Source: an uncultured Oscillospiraceae bacterium | Lineage (GTDB): Bacteria; Bacillota; Clostridia; Oscillospirales; Acutalibacteraceae | Reading direction: 5' to 3' | Assembly: GCA_900555805.1 (NCBI GenBank) | Contig: USMJ01000039.1 | Span: forward strand, 1-8,306 | DNA: 8,306 nucleotides | Part shown: positions 1-6,541 of the stretch, one piece after another | Layout of the letters: the number at the start of each line of letters is the position of its first letter | How positions within the stretch are numbered: the stretch's first letter is position 1 | Made by a program: the position numbers and the translations under genes | Notes under the pieces: model-generated | What the model saw: only the letters and a program-made list of their open reading frames with translations | Database searches by the model: none | What the model was told of the DNA's origin: nothing

Positions 1-3000
1 CGACTGCGCCGTAGTCGAGAGTTACGGGCGCGACATCAGAGCCGCCGTCAGAATCAAATGTGATCGTGTACTTATTAACATTCCACTTAGCGTTTATCGT
101 GATATTCTCCGCCGGCATTGTTGTCGGGATTTCCTTATCCCAGCCTGCGAAGGTGTAGCCCTCTCTCGTCGGGTCGGACGGAGCGGTGATCTTCGTGCCG
201 TAGTCCTGAGTGATCGGGGCGATATCGGAGCCTCCGTTCGTGTTGAATGTTACCGTGTATTGATTGATCTTCCAAAGAGCCTTGAGCGAAACGTCCTTCG
301 CCGGCATAGTCGCGGGAACTTCGTTGTTCCACTTGTCGAACGTGTAGCCGGTCTTTGTCGGCGTTTCAACGCTGACAGCCGCCTCGTAGTAGACCTTTGA
401 AGTCTTGATCTCGTCGCCGTTGTCGTTGTCGACGGTGAGAGTATACTGATTTCTGTCGTAGTAAATCTTGAGAACAAGCGAGCCGTCGCCTGCTATATTT
501 CCGCTGATGACCGACTTTGAGCTGTTGAATGTGAAGCCCTCGATCGTCTCTGCGGTAACGGCTGCGGTCGTGTCGGTCGTTCCGTTGAACGCCTTGTCGG
601 TCATTTCGTAGCCCGAACCGTCAACCTTCATCTTATAGGTTTCGACCTTATAGACAGTGTTTGTGTCGGGAGCGTAAAGAGCCGTAACCGAAACATTTTC
701 CGCGCCCATCGTTTCGGGGATATTGCCCGACCACTTATCAAAGTGGTAGCCTGCCTTATTAGCTGTGGGTGTTTCCGTGAAGTTCGGGACTGCTTCGCCG
801 TATTTGACCGAAACGGTCTTTTCGGTCTGACCGTCGGCGAACTTACCGTCGCCTGCGTTATATGTGACGGTGTATGTGTTCTTCGTGAATACCGCTTCAT
901 AGGTTGCGTCCGCCGTGACGGTTTCCGCGACATCGCCCCAGCCGACGAACGTATAACCCGTCTTGGTCGGCGTTGTTCCCGTGAACGCGGGTGTGCTTGC
1001 GCCGTATTTGACGCCGTTTTCGGTCTGAACAGCATTTCCGTCAACCGAATATTTAACGGTGAATGTCTTTCTTGTATATTTTATTCTGACGGTTGTTGAG
1101 CCGTCGCCTGCTATTGTCTGCTGATCGAATGTCTGAGCGGTGAAACCGTCGTATGACTTGGCTTCTGCCGCTGTTTTTTCGCCTGATTTGCCTGTCAGAA
1201 TTTCGGTTTCTGTGAGCGTTGTGTCGCCGTAGGTTCCGTTCAGAGATTCTCTCTCATGGATAACCGTATAGTTGACGTCGAGAGCTTCCCACTGAGCGGT
1301 GAAGGTCTTGTCGCCTGTCGAACCCTTGGCTATCGTGTCGCCCTCTTTCCAGCCTAAGAACTTATAGCCTGTCTTTGTGGGAGCAGCAAGTGTGATCTCG
1401 TCCTCAACCGTGTAAGACGAGGGGTTGCCTGCGGCGTTGGTTCCGCCGTCGAGAACATAGCTTATTTTGTACTCATAGGCTTTTTCCGTGAAGTGGGCAT
1501 AGTAGAGCGCGTCGTCTGTGACAGCGACCGTTCCGCTTGCGGTTGTCATGTCAGCCACTTTCGCCGAGTCATAATCTGAGCTCGAACTGTCGGCTGTTGA
1601 CCAGCCGTCCCATGCCCAATAATAGCCTGTTCTCGCGCCGTCTCTCGTCTGTTCGTTGACAGTGTAAGTGACAGCCGAGCCGTAAGTCTTGCCCTCGAAG
1701 AGCGAAGTTGCCTCATCGCCTGCGTACGCCGAGCCGTCGTGGGTGAGGAAAGCGACAGTGTATGTGGCTACGCTTTCATCGAACGTCGCCGTATACACAT
1801 ATTCCGTACCCTTGGCGTCTGAGCCTCCGACGGGCTGAAGTTCAAAGCCGACCTTGGCGGCGCTGCCGACATTGTTGCCGTCCTTGTCCTTCTTTTGAAG
1901 AGTCCAGCCTGCCCATTCATATCTTGTTGTGTTGGTGTTCGCCTTGACGGGAGCCGCCCACTCATAGTCGGGCTGATCGCCGTAGTATCTTGTCTGCGTT
2001 CCGATAACAGAGCCGTCTTCGTTGACGAATGTTACCGTGTACGCGCTTGACCAGTAATCGTAATTGAAGTAACGATCGCCTGCCGTGATTCCTGCCGCGG
2101 TGACTGAAAGTGTCTGATCGGAAACCGCCGCGACTGTGGGATTCACGCCCTTGGCTTCCGATGAATCGACGCGGTATTTCGCTGACGGAAGCGCGTCGAT
2201 AAACGGCATAGCGAAGGTGTTGCCGTGGTTTACAAGATAATACTTTGTGTAACTGCTGTCGCAGTCGCCGTCTTTCGCTCTGCCTTCCCAGACATTGTGG
2301 TCAACGGCATAGACGTTTGCGGCGTAGGTTGAAGCGGTCTGAGCTTTGAGAGCTTCGAAAGCATTATAAAGCGTGTTCCATCTCTCATCGTATACAGACT
2401 GCGTCTGACTATATGCACCGAGAACATTCGTTGCGCTCTTAAGTGCATCCTTATAAGTTTTCCAAAGCGTATCATTGTATTTCGCACTTATGAAAGCCGT
2501 GTTGTTGCACTCGTTGACGAGGTCTGCAATAGCGGAAGCGGAATAAACTTCAACATTAAGGGTGATGTTAACTGTTGCTGCTCTTGATTGCCATGTCCAT
2601 CCGTAATCACATCCGTAGTTAATAAATCTAAGATCGGATGTATAGGTCTTTGATCCGGTTGTGCTGAGTGAAGCACTTGGATATGCGGTGTACGAGGTTG
2701 ATTTCTTGTTTTGTCCGAAGGCTGACATACTGCCTTTATTCTCTAGACCCTGAGCCGCATTTAATCTTCTGATTACATCTCCATACTCACTATTGAATGT
2801 GGCATTATTTGTTCCGATATAATAAAGGTCCTGTGATTCTGTCTTATTTTTAGATGTCTTTACTGTCGCATATGAACTTGTTCTTCTTATCGGACTTTGT
2901 GCGCTCTTTGAGGTATTGTTATAAGTGATAAGTCCGTTGCTCCATGTGTTTTTAACAAGGAATATCTTATAAGGCCAACTTTTGTTATTCCAGTTATCGT

Positions 3001-5257
3001 CAACATCTTTCAACAATGTAGTCGACTTTACTTTCTGATAATCATTGTTTGCAATATAGAAGCACAGACCTGTTTTTATCAGATCATTGTACTTATCCTT
3101 ATTTACTCTGAAATTAACCGTCGGTGCTACCGTTGCGTTATTCTTATATTGATCGGCAGCTGTACCGTTCCATATCTTTGCCGCTTTTGTGGAAATGATT
3201 CTTGCACCAATATTTGCAGGACCTGCTGAGCCTGCTTTAACGCTACCTTGAATTCGGAATGATGATTTATGAAAGCTTTCAGCGATATTATCGGTATCAT
3301 CGGATACAACAACATCATACAGTTCAACAGGTGTTGTCGAATGGCTTGTTGTCGTAAACGCACCCGAATAGCTCATTATTCTGAAGTAAGTAACAGCCTC
3401 ATACTCCTTATCGGCATTCACGCCTGTTGAAGTTCCCTCAGGGAGAATATCCATCTTATATGACGCTGTAACGGTATAATCACCGGCACCGGGTGTTCCG
3501 TTCTTCACTACCTTGAAATATGCGCTTTCACCCGAAGCTATCGTCTGACCGCCTGACGGCAGAGCAATCGAAACCGTTGTTTTATCCGATACAAGTTTTG
3601 TAACGGTAATCGGCTCTAAGCTGTGGTTGGTCGCCTTGATATAGAAATTGTTCTGCGTTGCATATGCGTCGGCTGTTCCGTAGTAAACATAGCCGATGTC
3701 ATTGTCGCTTGAATTTCTGAGAACTCTTGTGACGGGCTTATCCTTGTTTGTGCCCGAGTTGCTGACAACAGGTTCAAGTGAAAGACCCGAGTTTATCTCT
3801 GTCGGAGGAAGAACTCCGCCGGCGTTATCAGAATCGAACAGCTTGCTGTAGGCTCTGTCGAGCTTCGCCTTGGCGGCGTCAATCGAGAGCTGAGTTGTGA
3901 TCTCGTCGCCGAGGATCTTCTTCGCCGCCTTATAGGCGCTGAGATAATCGCCCCATCTCGCCGCGTCGAATGATGACGAAACAAGACCTACTCCCTCGTA
4001 CTTAGCAAGAGCGGTTCTGAGCTCGCCCTTGTTATAAGAGGTCAGATAGTATGTAAATGAAAGCGTGGTTTCCTCACTGCCTGTAACGAAGTTATAGGAG
4101 TCGGAGGAAATTCTGTACATAACATGGAAAGGCGCGTTGCTGACGGCGGCGGGGATCTTACCTGTCAGCGAAAGAGTGAAGGTGTGGTCGCCGCGGCAGT
4201 TGCCGAGAACGGGCATGTTATCCATTCTGCCCGAATTGAACAGTTCTTCACCGCTTGAGAGCTTTGTCCATGAAGTGTTGCTTGCGTCGTACGCTCCGAT
4301 TGAGTAGACCGAATTGGAGATACTGCTCGAAGGCGTAGTCGGATTGGCGTCGTCAAAGTTCGTTTTAAACTCTGCGCCGAGCGTACCCGAAGCGTTGACG
4401 AAGTCCTTTGACAGACCGATACGGACGGTCTTAAGTCTCTGTCTCTTCGAGGTGTCGCCCTTGCGTTCGGTGTTGGAGTCCTTGGCGGTATACATGAATC
4501 CCGCCGCATCCCAAGTCGAAGCCTTTGACGTGTCTACATAATAGTATGCCGAACCGAAATGTTCGTCGCCCTTCTTATAGCCTGAGGTTGAGCACTGGCA
4601 TGTGCCGTAGTCCTCGGACTGGTTATCGCCGCTCAGGAAGTTCGCCGTGTCGGAATATTTGTCCGCCATGTTGAACTGCTTTGACTTGAAATAACCGACC
4701 TTGGCGTCAACCTTGGTGTAGAAGTTGGACGACTCAACGCCGCCGATGAATTCCTCGGCGACCTGATGATAGACGCTGTCGTCGGGAGCCTGAGCGTATA
4801 AATACGCCTTGGTACTCGCCGCTTTTCCGCCTACCGTGTAGTCGATCGTGAACTCCAAGGTTGTCGAAGCCGCAAGGCCTGAAGCTGTCAGCGTGCTTGT
4901 GCCGAAAGCGCCCTGTACAAGGCTTGTGTTCAGCGTAAGCGAGGTCTGTCCGTTAACCGTGACGTTTGCGTTTGACGAAGTGATTTTTTCCACTGTCAGA
5001 GCCGAGTTGGCCTTAACGCGCAGAAAGACTTCTCCGTCAAATGTTCCGTCGGCTTTCAGCTTCGCACGGTCAAGGCGTGTTGTGCCTGTGTTCGCGTCCG
5101 TGAAAAAGACCTGCAAGCCAGATTTTACTCCTGCGTCCGTTTCGGAAACTGCGTCCGCCGTGAAAGCGAACGGGTTGCCGACGACAACGCTCGTCATTAC
5201 CATAAGAAAGCTGAGAAATACGCTCAACACCTTAAGTAATGGCTTGTGTTTTCTCAT
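1..5257 (-). CDS. Giant secreted modular surface protein with B-repeats (3' end outside window)
   Basis: An open frame reads leftward from ATG at 5257 with no stop to base 1, giving at least 1752 residues; the C terminus and any wall anchor are not visible. I translated it along its length and found no frame break. Residues 1-36 form a signal peptide: MRKHK, a hydrophobic core, then an ADA cleavage site, so mature protein likely starts near V37. Next come an Ig-like beta region (about 37-160), an unrecognised domain (about 160-405), a FIVAR-like helical segment (about 408-475), a second Ig-like region (about 480-600), a second unrecognised domain (about 610-900) and a second FIVAR-like segment (about 904-973). 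From Y1073 to the edge there are about eight Listeria-Bacteroides (InlB B-type) repeats with the hallmark GYxFxGW, interrupted by two MucBP-like units. Such proteins are usually surface adhesins or matrix proteins; adhesion here is inference and no ligand can be named. It is divergent from sigG and has its own promoter and RBS. Confidence 0.93.
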   Translation of the reverse strand, partial: MRKHKPLLKVLSVFLSFLMVMTSVVVGNPFAFTADAVSETDAGVKSGLQVFFTDANTGTTRLDRAKLKADGTFDGEVFLRVKANSALTVEKITSSNANVTVNGQTSLTLNTSLVQGAFGTSTLTASGLAASTTLEFTIDYTVGGKAASTKAYLYAQAPDDSVYHQVAEEFIGGVESSNFYTKVDAKVGYFKSKQFNMADKYSDTANFLSGDNQSEDYGTCQCSTSGYKKGDEHFGSAYYYVDTSKASTWDAAGFMYTAKDSNTERKGDTSKRQRLKTVRIGLSKDFVNASGTLGAEFKTNFDDANPTTPSSSISNSVYSIGAYDASNTSWTKLSSGEELFNSGRMDNMPVLGNCRGDHTFTLSLTGKIPAAVSNAPFHVMYRISSDSYNFVTGSEETTLSFTYYLTSYNKGELRTALAKYEGVGLVSSSFDAARWGDYLSAYKAAKKILGDEITTQLSIDAAKAKLDRAYSKLFDSDNAGGVLPPTEINSGLSLEPVVSNSGTNKDKPVTRVLRNSSDNDIGYVYYGTADAYATQNNFYIKATNHSLEPITVTKLVSDKTTVSIALPSGGQTIASGESAYFKVVKNGTPGAGDYTVTASYKMDILPEGTSTGVNADKEYEAVTYFRIMSYSGAFTTTSHSTTPVELYDVVVSDDTDNIAESFHKSSFRIQGSVKAGSAGPANIGARIISTKAAKIWNGTAADQYKNNATVAPTVNFRVNKDKYNDLIKTGLCFYIANNDYQKVKSTTLLKDVDDNWNNKSWPYKIFLVKNTWSNGLITYNNTSKSAQSPIRRTSSYATVKTSKNKTESQDLYYIGTNNATFNSEYGDVIRRLNAAQGLENKGSMSAFGQNKKSTSYTAYPSASLSTTGSKTYTSDLRFINYGCDYGWTWQSRAATVNITLNVEVYSASAIADLVNECNNTAFISAKYNDTLWKTYKDALKSATNVLGAYSQTQSVYDERWNTLYNAFEALKAQTASTYAANVYAVDHNVWEGRAKDGDCDSSYTKYYLVNHGNTFAMPFIDALPSAKYRVDSSEAKGVNPTVAAVSDQTLSVTAAGITAGDRYFNYDYWSSAYTVTFVNEDGSVIGTQTRYYGDQPDYEWAAPVKANTNTTRYEWAGWTLQKKDKDGNNVGSAAKVGFELQPVGGSDAKGTEYVYTATFDESVATYTVAFLTHDGSAYAGDEATSLFEGKTYGSAVTYTVNEQTRDGARTGYYWAWDGWSTADSSSSDYDSAKVADMTTASGTVAVTDDALYYAHFTEKAYEYKISYVLDGGTNAAGNPSSYTVEDEITLAAPTKTGYKFLGWKEGDTIAKGSTGDKTFTAQWEALDVNYTVIHERESLNGTYGDTTLTETEILTGKSGEKTAAEAKSYDGFTAQTFDQQTIAGDGSTTVRIKYTRKTFTVKYSVDGNAVQTENGVKYGASTPAFTGTTPTKTGYTFVGWGDVAETVTADATYEAVFTKNTYTVTYNAGDGKFADGQTEKTVSVKYGEAVPNFTETPTANKAGYHFDKWSGNIPETMGAENVSVTALYAPDTNTVYKVETYKMKVDGSGYEMTDKAFNGTTDTTAAVTAETIEGFTFNSSKSVISGNIAGDGSLVLKIYYDRNQYTLTVDNDNGDEIKTSKVYYEAAVSVETPTKTGYTFDKWNNEVPATMPAKDVSLKALWKINQYTVTFNTNGGSDIAPITQDYGTKITAPSDPTREGYTFAGWDKEIPTTMPAENITINAKWNVNKYTITFDSDGGSDVAPVTLDYGAV
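449..661 (-). other. MucBP-like unit 2 in the giant protein
   Basis: Residues about 1533-1603 read TVYKVETYKMKVDGSGYEM, then GTTDTTAAVTAETIEGFTF and IAGDGSLVLKIYYDRNQ. It matches unit 1 in layout (EGF or DGF turn, IAGDGS, then a K-I-x-Y strand), so the two are probably copies of one module separated by two B-repeats. Confidence 0.5.
1070..1276 (-). other. MucBP-like unit 1 in the giant protein
   Basis: Residues about 1328-1396 read YTVIHERESLNGTYGD, then LTGKSGEKTAAEAKSYDGF and IAGDGSTTVRIKYTRK. The order of an extended strand, LTGKxGE, a GF turn and a final xIKYTRK strand resembles MucBP-type units that alternate with B-repeats in Firmicutes surface proteins. Assignment is by pattern only. 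Confidence 0.5.
2339..2548 (-). other. FIVAR-like helical segment 2
   Basis: Residues about 904-973 contain IADLVNECNN, then LWKTYKDALKSATNVLGA and RWNTLYNAFEALKAQ. The order of conserved residues (W..Y..A...A..VLG, then LY.AF..L) is the same as in segment 1, so this is the second copy within a duplicated module. Confidence 0.6.
2761..3120 (-). other. AT-rich patch inside the giant gene
   Basis: By hand count 120 of 360 bases are G or C (33 %), against 53 % in 4381-4440, 55 % in 3481-3540 and 50 % in 1321-1380. A shoulder of about 38-45 % GC extends to roughly 2461 and 3480. The frame stays open and encodes part of the second unrecognised domain. Codon choice shifts to AAA, AAT, ATA, AGT and TTA. 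This suggests a domain acquired or exchanged by recombination. Confidence 0.7.
3833..4036 (-). other. FIVAR-like helical segment 1
   Basis: Residues about 408-475 contain ELRTALAKYEG, then RWGDYLSAYKAAKKILGD and AKAKLDRAYSKLFD. The W..Y..A...A..ILG helix followed by an L..AY..L helix is typical of FIVAR-type (found in various architectures) surface-protein helices. The DNA here has the GC-rich codon use of the flanking parts of the gene. Confidence 0.6.
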
Positions 5258-5264
5258 TAAATTA

Positions 5265-5270
5265 CCCTCT
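5265..5270 (-). promoter_or_regulatory. Ribosome binding site of the giant surface protein
   Basis: Read on the minus strand, AGAGGG lies 7 bases before the ATG at 5255-5257 within a purine-rich stretch. It supports this ATG, which is also the codon that begins a well-formed signal peptide. Confidence 0.75.
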
Positions 5271-5277
5271 TTCTTTT

Positions 5278-5352
5278 TGCGCTCCGTCAACGGCACAGAA
5301 CCGAGCATTGATCCCCTATCGGCTCGTCCGCAAGCCATGTATTCAGGGCGCA
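5278..5352 (-). promoter_or_regulatory. Candidate structured leader RNA of the giant gene
   Basis: The predicted transcript has about 107 untranslated bases. Its middle is GC-rich and can be closed by TGCGC (5348-5352) pairing with GCGCA (5278-5282). Inside are several short, partly exclusive helices: GGCT/AGCC (5333-5336 with 5321-5324), CGAGC/GCTCG (5322-5326 with 5302-5306) and CCG/CGG pairs nearer the RBS. The block is followed directly by a purine-rich RBS. It does not match any riboswitch class I recognise, including c-di-GMP-I and -II, so it may be a new cis-acting element or simply a stable leader. Confidence 0.35.
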
Positions 5353-5371
5353 GTTATTATTTTACATAATA

Positions 5372-5400
5372 ATAGTATCATTTTTGCACATATTTTTCAA
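5372..5400 (-). promoter_or_regulatory. SigA-type promoter of the giant surface protein
   Basis: On the minus strand TTGAAA (5395-5400) is followed by a 17-bp spacer and TACTAT (5372-5377), with TG one base before it as an extended -10. The -35 matches consensus at 5 of 6 positions and the -10 at 4 of 6. Transcription would start near 5364-5365. Confidence 0.6.
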
Positions 5401-5420
5401 GCGACATAATATGTATTTTA

Positions 5421-5443
5421 TACCAATTTAACTAAATTTGGTA
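5421..5443. promoter_or_regulatory. Operator-like inverted repeat
   Basis: The arms TACCAATTTA (5421-5430) and TAAATTTGGTA (5433-5443) are complementary apart from a single extra base, around a 2-base centre. The site is 20 bp upstream of the -35 of the surface-protein promoter, a suitable place for an activator or a distal repressor site. The binding protein cannot be named. Confidence 0.4.
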
Positions 5444-5523
5444 AAACTGTATAAATCCGCCTGTATATTTTTGTGCAGGATTTTTAAAATATAATCCAAG
5501 CCGCTGAAAAGACTATCCGTTAT

Positions 5524-5593
5524 TGTCTCATATGCGACACAGCCGCAAAATGACAAAAATTGCCCCGAAGAACCGACTGTCTCATGTGGTACA
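5524..5593. repeat. Pair of related 16-bp boxes upstream of sigG
   Basis: TGTCTCATATGCGACA at 5524-5539 is palindromic except for one position pair. TGTCTCATGTGGTACA at 5578-5593 agrees with it at 13 of 16 bases but is less symmetrical. The copies start 54 bp apart, close to five helical turns. They could be a paired operator controlling sigG; no known regulator consensus is recognised. Confidence 0.35.
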
Positions 5594-5674
5594 GATTAGA
5601 AGTCAGAACGCGGTTCGCGCGTACCCGAAAATATATTCGAGGAAAGACTTGGAATATTCCGAAGGCATTAAAAG

Positions 5675-5716
5675 TTCCCCCGCTGTCAATAATCAGTTTA
5701 ACAGCTTTTGGGGGAA
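5675..5716 (+). promoter_or_regulatory. RBS-occluding hairpin in the sigG leader
   Basis: TTCCCCCGCTGT (5675-5686) can pair with ACAGC (5701-5705) and GGGGGAA (5710-5716), leaving a TTTT bulge (5706-5709) and a 14-base loop: 12 base pairs in total. The GGGGG at 5710-5714 is the only plausible ribosome binding site and lies 7 bases before the GTG start, so the folded form hides it. A leader stem-loop that dampens sigG translation has, as I recall, been described in Bacillus subtilis; this looks like the equivalent and would limit early or excessive SigG synthesis. Confidence 0.65.
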
Positions 5717-5721
5717 TGAAT

Positions 5722-6489
5722 GTGAAATTTAACAAGGTTGAGATCTGCGGAATAAACACATCAAAGCTGACGGTGCTCAAGGAAAGTGAAAAAATGCGCC
5801 TTTTGGAGCTCGCCCACAACGGCGACAAAGAGGCTCGGGAACAGCTCATCAACGGAAATCTGAAGCTCGTTTTGAGCGTAATTCAGCGCTTTTCGGGGAG
5901 AAGCGAAAACCCCGACGACCTCTTTCAGGTCGGCTGCATCGGGCTGATAAAGGCGATAGATAACTTCGATGTGTCTCAAAATGTACGGTTTTCCACATAT
6001 GCCGTGCCGATGATCATAGGCGAAATTCGGCGGTTTCTGCGCGACAACAACCCGATCAGGGTCAGTCGCTCGCTTAGAGACACAGCATACCACGCCATGC
6101 AGGTCAAGGAACGATTGACGAACAAAGCGCAGTGCGAACCGACCGTCGAGGAGATCGCCGAGGAGTTGCACATCAAAAAGGAGCTGGTCGTGATGGCGCT
6201 CGAGGCGGTGGTCGACCCCGTGTCGCTGTATGAACCGGTATATTCCGACGGCGGCGACACGATCTATGTCATGGATCAGATCGGCGACAGCAACAGCGAC
6301 GAAAATTGGATAGACGAGATATTGATGCGGCAGGCGATCGACGAGCTTTCCGACCGAGAAAAGTTTATCCTGAATCTTCGGTTCATGCAGGGCAAGACGC
6401 AAATGGAGGTCGCCAAAGAAGTCGGGATATCCCAGGCGCAGGTGTCACGGCTCGAAAAGGGCGCGATCGGAAAAATTAAGGAGCATTAA
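5722..6489 (+). CDS. sigG: RNA polymerase sporulation sigma factor SigG
   Basis: This is the late forespore-specific sigma factor that, once engulfment is complete, directs core RNA polymerase to genes for spore DNA protection, germination and maturation. The protein is 255 aa, close to the usual about 260. The N-terminal NKVEICGINTSKL is the SigG signature and separates it from SigF. Region 2 is DDLFQVGCIGLIKAIDNFD (65-83) and FSTYAVPMIIGEIRRFLRD (90-108), region 3 begins at NPIRVSRSLRDTAY, and the region 4.2 helix-turn-helix is at 226-246 (TQMEVAKEVGISQAQVSRLE). GTG at 5722 is chosen because GGGGG lies 7 bases upstream and MKFNKVEICG then aligns end to end with B. subtilis MSRNKVEICG. ATG at 5716 abuts the RBS, and ATG at 5560 would add unrelated residues. 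It stands alone, with no sigE or spoIIGA upstream in the window. Confidence 0.96.
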   Translation: MKFNKVEICGINTSKLTVLKESEKMRLLELAHNGDKEAREQLINGNLKLVLSVIQRFSGRSENPDDLFQVGCIGLIKAIDNFDVSQNVRFSTYAVPMIIGEIRRFLRDNNPIRVSRSLRDTAYHAMQVKERLTNKAQCEPTVEEIAEELHIKKELVVMALEAVVDPVSLYEPVYSDGGDTIYVMDQIGDSNSDENWIDEILMRQAIDELSDREKFILNLRFMQGKTQMEVAKEVGISQAQVSRLEKGAIGKIKEH

Positions 6490-6509
6490 CAGTCCCGAAT
6501 AAGACAGAA

Positions 6510-6534
6510 AACGCAGGGCCTTATGCCCTGCGTT
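6510..6534. terminator. Bidirectional hairpin terminator between sigG and the membrane operon
   Basis: AACGCAGGGC (6510-6519) and GCCCTGCGTT (6525-6534) form a perfect 10-bp stem with loop CTTAT. On the plus strand it is followed by GTGTTTT, a modest U-tract 20 bases after the sigG stop. On the minus strand it is followed by TTTTCTGTCTT, a better U-tract for the convergent operon. Confidence 0.88.
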
Positions 6535-6541
6535 GTGTTTT

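Larger units (their letters stand above)
1..2041 (-). repeat. Array of InlB B-type (Listeria-Bacteroides) repeats
   Basis: This is the protein-level repeat array at the visible C-terminal end of the giant protein, residues 1073-1752. I count units beginning near residues 1073, 1166, 1261, 1397, 1461, 1604, 1666 and 1730, the last cut by the edge. The typical unit is YTVTF, a short Gly/Asp turn, a YG or DYG motif, then P-T-x-x-GYxFxGW or GYxFDKW, and a final alpha/beta edge strand ending in A-x-W or a variant. The last three units (TPTKTGYTFDKW, DPTREGYTFAGW, GGSDVAPVTLDYG) are the most regular. The first two are longer and more diverged (YEWAGW, YYWAWDGW). In the family (Flg_new/PF09479) each unit is a small beta-grasp-like module forming a stalk. 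Confidence 0.85.
5258..5721. other. Divergent intergenic control region
   Basis: This 464-bp stretch holds no credible gene. From left to right it contains the leader and promoter of the giant surface protein, an AT-rich segment with a dyad at 5421-5443, two related 16-bp boxes (5524 and 5578), a perfect palindrome GGAATATTCC at 5651-5660, and the sigG leader hairpin. I found no convincing SigF/SigG-type promoter. The best weak candidate for sigG is GTATA at 5463-5467 followed at roughly suitable distance by AAAATATAA (5487-5495), which would give a leader of over 200 bases. Open frames crossing this stretch lack RBSs and familiar sequence. Confidence 0.7.

Noticed and set aside
1..2041. Repeated sequence as a CRISPR array or mobile-element repeat
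   Set aside because: The repetition is at protein level, in frame, with variable unit length and no constant DNA repeat or spacers.
2230..3363. Several short minus-strand frames inside the giant gene (62-85 codons)
   Set aside because: They are out-of-frame readings of the long open frame, which is intact through this whole stretch; basic and low-complexity sequence is typical of such shadows.
4187..4195. RGD tripeptide (NCRGDH, residues 355-357) as an integrin-binding motif in the giant protein
   Set aside because: A three-residue match is expected by chance in a protein of this length, and nothing around it supports a disulfide-bounded exposed loop.
4848..5369. 173-codon plus-strand open frame near the start of the giant gene
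   Set aside because: It is antisense to the signal peptide and first Ig-like region, crosses the leader and reaches the -10 region of the giant gene, and shows no RBS or recognisable domain.
5463..5495. GTATA plus AT-rich -10 as a SigF/SigG promoter for sigG
   Set aside because: The -10 does not match the SigF or SigG consensus well and the spacing is uncertain; kept only as a weak candidate in the intergenic entry.
5560..5721. N-terminal extension of sigG from an upstream ATG (309-aa version)
   Set aside because: The extra residues do not resemble any SigG, there is no RBS at 5560, and the GTG at 5722 has a correctly spaced RBS and aligns exactly with known SigG N termini. The segment is leader RNA.
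5520..5852. 110-codon minus-strand frame across the sigG leader and start
   Set aside because: It overlaps the sigG start region, lacks homology and is better explained as noncoding control sequence plus antisense of sigG.
5761..6402. 213-codon minus-strand open frame opposite sigG
   Set aside because: It lies entirely within sigG on the opposite strand, has no familiar sequence, and is explained by sigG codon use.
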